Below, piece by piece: positions 4,401 through 6,051 of a stretch of 6,051 nt of DNA; the stretch's first letter is position 1; every line of letters starts with the position of its first letter. A model generated the notes under the pieces. The model searched no databases, had not been told where the DNA came from, and saw only the letters and a program-made list of their open reading frames with translations. Origin of the DNA: CALKCV01 sp964619285 (GTDB lineage: Bacteria; Cyanobacteriota; Cyanobacteriia; Cyanobacteriales; Microcoleaceae); contig CAZUCT010000356.1 of NCBI GenBank assembly GCA_964619285.1, positions 1-6,051 on the forward strand. The letters are read 5' to 3'. The position numbers and the translations under genes were made by a program.

Positions 4401-5999
4401 ATGAGTTTAGAAACAGCAGTTAGCGAAACGGCGATCGAACAAAACATCGAGCAATTTTTATTGGTACTTTCTGTTTCTTTAAGCGTTGCGACTGTGTCTC
4501 GGGTTTTTAGTTGGTTTCGCCGAATCCCTTTCACCTTACTGTTAGTAATTGTCGGTTTAATTCTGGCTTTTGTTGACGTCCGCTTGGTGAATTTATCTCC
4601 AGAATTAATTCTGGAAATATTCCTGCCGCCCTTGTTATTTGAGGCGGCCTGGAATATGAACTGGCGAGACTTAAAACGGGATTTAGTGCCGGTGGGTTTG
4701 TTTGCGGTTGTCGGCACGATAATTTCTGTGGTCGGCATCGCTTACGGTTTGAATTGGTTCACGGGCATTCCTTTAGCGATCGCCTTTTTGGTGGGGGCGA
4801 GTTTGTCGGCAACTGACCCCATTTCCGTCGTCGCCCTCTTAAAAGAATTAGGCGCCAGCAGACGTCTGAGAACTTTAATGGAAGGGGAGAGTTTGTTAAA
4901 TGACGGGGTGGCGGTAGTTGCCTTCACTCTGCTCGTGGGGCTCCCATTAGGAACCGTAGAGCGATTTTCCCTGCAGGAAACTATACTCAGCTTTTTTACC
5001 TTCGTCGGTGTCGGTGTCGGCGTGGGTTGTTTGGTAGGTTTCGGCATTTCTTATTTAACTCAACGGTTTGACTTACCATTAGTAGAACAGTCTTTAACTC
5101 TGGTTTCGGCCTACGGCACTTATGTCATTACCGAAAAGTTAGGCGGTTCGGGGGTTATCGGCGTCGTGGTGGTGGGGATAATTTTAGGGAACTTTGGTTC
5201 TCGCATCGGCATGAACCCGCGCACTCGTTTAATTGTGAGCGAGTTTTGGGAGTTTCTGGCGTTTTTTGTCAACTCTATCGTCTTTTTGTTAATTGGAGAT
5301 CAAATCGAATTTGTGGAGTTGAGGGATAATTTAACTCCGATCGCCGTGACGATTTTGGGGATGGTAGTTACGCGGGCGATCGCCGTTTACGGTTTGACCG
5401 CCACCAGTAACCTGGTTGCCAAATCCAATATCGGTTTAAAAGAACAGACGGTTTTATGGTGGGGCGGTTTGCGCGGTTCCGTATCCATCGCCCTAGTGTT
5501 GAGCGTACCGGTTGCATTGCCAGGGCGCGAAGATATTACCGCCACGGTGTTTGGGGTAGTGTTGTTTACTTTGTTAGTGCAAGGTTTGAGCGTGCAGTCG
5601 TTGTTGGAAATCTTGGGTTTAATTGGGGACCAACCCTTGCAACAGGAGTATATGGGAGCGATCGCCCGTCGGGTGGCGCTAAATCGGGTGATTAATTATT
5701 TGTCAGATTTGGTGAGGAGGCAGGAAATCGATCCGGAGTATTATCGCTATCAGGCGGAGTTCGTCCAAGGGGAGTTAAAAGGTTTGCAAGAGAAAATCGA
5801 CAAGATGCAGGCGGAACATTCCCAGTTGGTAGAGTTAGACATGGAGTTGTTGCGAGAGCAGTTGGTAGATATCGAGGCGGATACTTATGCCGAGTTTATT
5901 CGGGCGGGTAAGTTAAATAAAAACGTCTCGCCACTGTTGGCGGAGGTGTTAGAGAAAAGGGAAGGTGATGAGTCGGTGCCGGTGCCTCGCGGGGGGTAG
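4401..5999 (+). CDS. CPA1 family Na+/H+ antiporter
   Basis: This is a sodium/proton exchanger of the NhaP/NHE type (CPA1), placed in the plasma or thylakoid membrane, where it handles Na+ and pH. The product is 532 residues. The membrane domain covers about residues 15-408 with roughly twelve helices. Signature segments are FLPPLLFEAAW (74-84), SATDPISVV (136-144) with the unwound-helix Thr-Asp-Pro, EGESLLNDG (161-169) with the ion-binding Asn167-Asp168 pair, and GGLRGSVSIAL (355-365) with the conserved Arg358. A cytosolic tail of about 120 residues follows, helical and charged, with a likely coiled coil at about 446-495; such tails tune ion preference and pH response in cyanobacterial homologues. 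The ATG at 4401 has GGGAG (4389-4393) seven bases upstream; the TTG at 4398 would be too close. A terminator separates it from psbY. NhaS- or NhaP-type assignment cannot be refined from sequence alone. Confidence 0.93.
   Translation: MSLETAVSETAIEQNIEQFLLVLSVSLSVATVSRVFSWFRRIPFTLLLVIVGLILAFVDVRLVNLSPELILEIFLPPLLFEAAWNMNWRDLKRDLVPVGLFAVVGTIISVVGIAYGLNWFTGIPLAIAFLVGASLSATDPISVVALLKELGASRRLRTLMEGESLLNDGVAVVAFTLLVGLPLGTVERFSLQETILSFFTFVGVGVGVGCLVGFGISYLTQRFDLPLVEQSLTLVSAYGTYVITEKLGGSGVIGVVVVGIILGNFGSRIGMNPRTRLIVSEFWEFLAFFVNSIVFLLIGDQIEFVELRDNLTPIAVTILGMVVTRAIAVYGLTATSNLVAKSNIGLKEQTVLWWGGLRGSVSIALVLSVPVALPGREDITATVFGVVLFTLLVQGLSVQSLLEILGLIGDQPLQQEYMGAIARRVALNRVINYLSDLVRRQEIDPEYYRYQAEFVQGELKGLQEKIDKMQAEHSQLVELDMELLREQLVDIEADTYAEFIRAGKLNKNVSPLLAEVLEKREGDESVPVPRGG
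5004..5027 (+). repeat. Hexanucleotide tandem repeat coding (Val-Gly)4
   Basis: Four in-frame 6-bp units, GTCGGT twice, then GTCGGC and GTGGGT, encode residues 202-209 of the antiporter as alternating Val and Gly. They lie within a predicted membrane helix. Expansion or loss of a unit would keep the frame. The last two units differ only at third codon positions, consistent with an old duplication under selection for the protein. Confidence 0.75.
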
Positions 6000-6051
6000 C
6001 GGGACTTAAACTAAAAAAAGCCTTTTTTATGCTATAATCGTTTTCCATACC
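6000..6051 (+). promoter_or_regulatory. Candidate extended -10 promoter for a gene beyond the window
   Basis: TATAAT (6033-6038) matches the -10 consensus exactly and is preceded by TG one base away (6030-6031), forming an extended -10. No clear -35 is present at 16-18 bases upstream, which extended -10 promoters tolerate. Transcription would run rightward out of the window. An A7...T6 stretch at 6013-6028 can form only a weak A/T hairpin, so no convincing terminator for the antiporter gene is visible. Confidence 0.5.

Larger units (their letters stand above)
579..5665. repeat. HIP1 octamers GCGATCGC (eight copies)
   Basis: The palindrome GCGATCGC occurs at 579-586, 1195-1202, 1670-1677, 2492-2499, 2529-2536, 4776-4783, 5376-5383 and 5658-5665. 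All eight are inside coding sequences: DUF3007, trpA (two), VOC (two) and the antiporter (three). About 0.1 copies would be expected by chance in this length. HIP1 over-representation is a known mark of many cyanobacterial genomes and supports the taxonomic call. The gamma-CA, TIGR02652, PepSY-like, ndhL and psbY genes have none. Confidence 0.95.

Noticed and set aside
3471..5695. Several other open frames of 64-121 codons overlapping the gamma-CA and antiporter genes (for example 3471-3677 minus, 4373-4738 minus, 4742-5047 minus, 5456-5695 plus)
   Set aside because: They lie antisense or out of frame within well-identified genes and have low-complexity or unfamiliar compositions. They are coding shadows.
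298..5999. The whole window as one photosynthesis or carbon-uptake operon
   Set aside because: Genes lie on both strands with a convergent and a divergent junction, a terminator after psbY and unrelated trpA in between.
6013..6028. Intrinsic terminator of the antiporter gene
   Set aside because: The possible stem is six A-T pairs with a 3-base loop, too weak to call.

Overview
The window is chromosomal DNA from a cyanobacterium. It carries ndhL (NDH-1 complex), psbY (photosystem II), a protein with the cyanobacterial TIGR02652 cysteine/histidine signature, eight copies of the HIP1 octamer GCGATCGC (about 0.1 expected by chance), and arrays of tandem heptanucleotide repeats (STRR type). The repeats suggest a filamentous lineage, but the genus cannot be fixed from this sequence.

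Layout. 1-297: non-coding, with an inverted repeat built on an AAACCSGGTTT core. 298-1714 (+): ndhL, a DUF3007 membrane protein overlapping it by one base, then trpA. The trpA start is best placed at 911; the open frame reaches back to 848, but only through repeat DNA. 1715-1811: convergent junction filled by a heptad array. 1812-3194 (-): read in transcription order, a TIGR02652 zinc-ribbon-like protein, a 97-bp gap that is almost entirely heptad repeat, a VOC/glyoxalase-fold protein, and a two-helix PepSY_TM-like protein. 3195-3486: divergent spacer with several inverted repeats and no gene. 3487-4038 (+): gamma-class carbonic anhydrase-like hexapeptide-repeat protein. 4177-4302 (+): psbY, 41 codons, followed by a strong intrinsic terminator. 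4401-5999 (+): CPA1 Na+/H+ antiporter with a cytosolic tail. 6000-6051: a likely promoter for a gene beyond the window.

Functional links. ndhL, psbY, the gamma-CA-like protein and the antiporter fit photosynthetic electron flow, inorganic carbon handling and ion homeostasis, but they look like neighbouring small transcription units, not one system. trpA is a tryptophan biosynthesis gene placed behind ndhL and away from other trp genes.

I found no defence system, mobile element with a transposase, CRISPR array, rRNA or tRNA. The most unusual material is non-coding: heptad arrays that start at or within a few bases of stop codons and close all six reading frames, and the structured spacer at 3237-3437. 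I do not see a convincing undescribed multi-gene system here.
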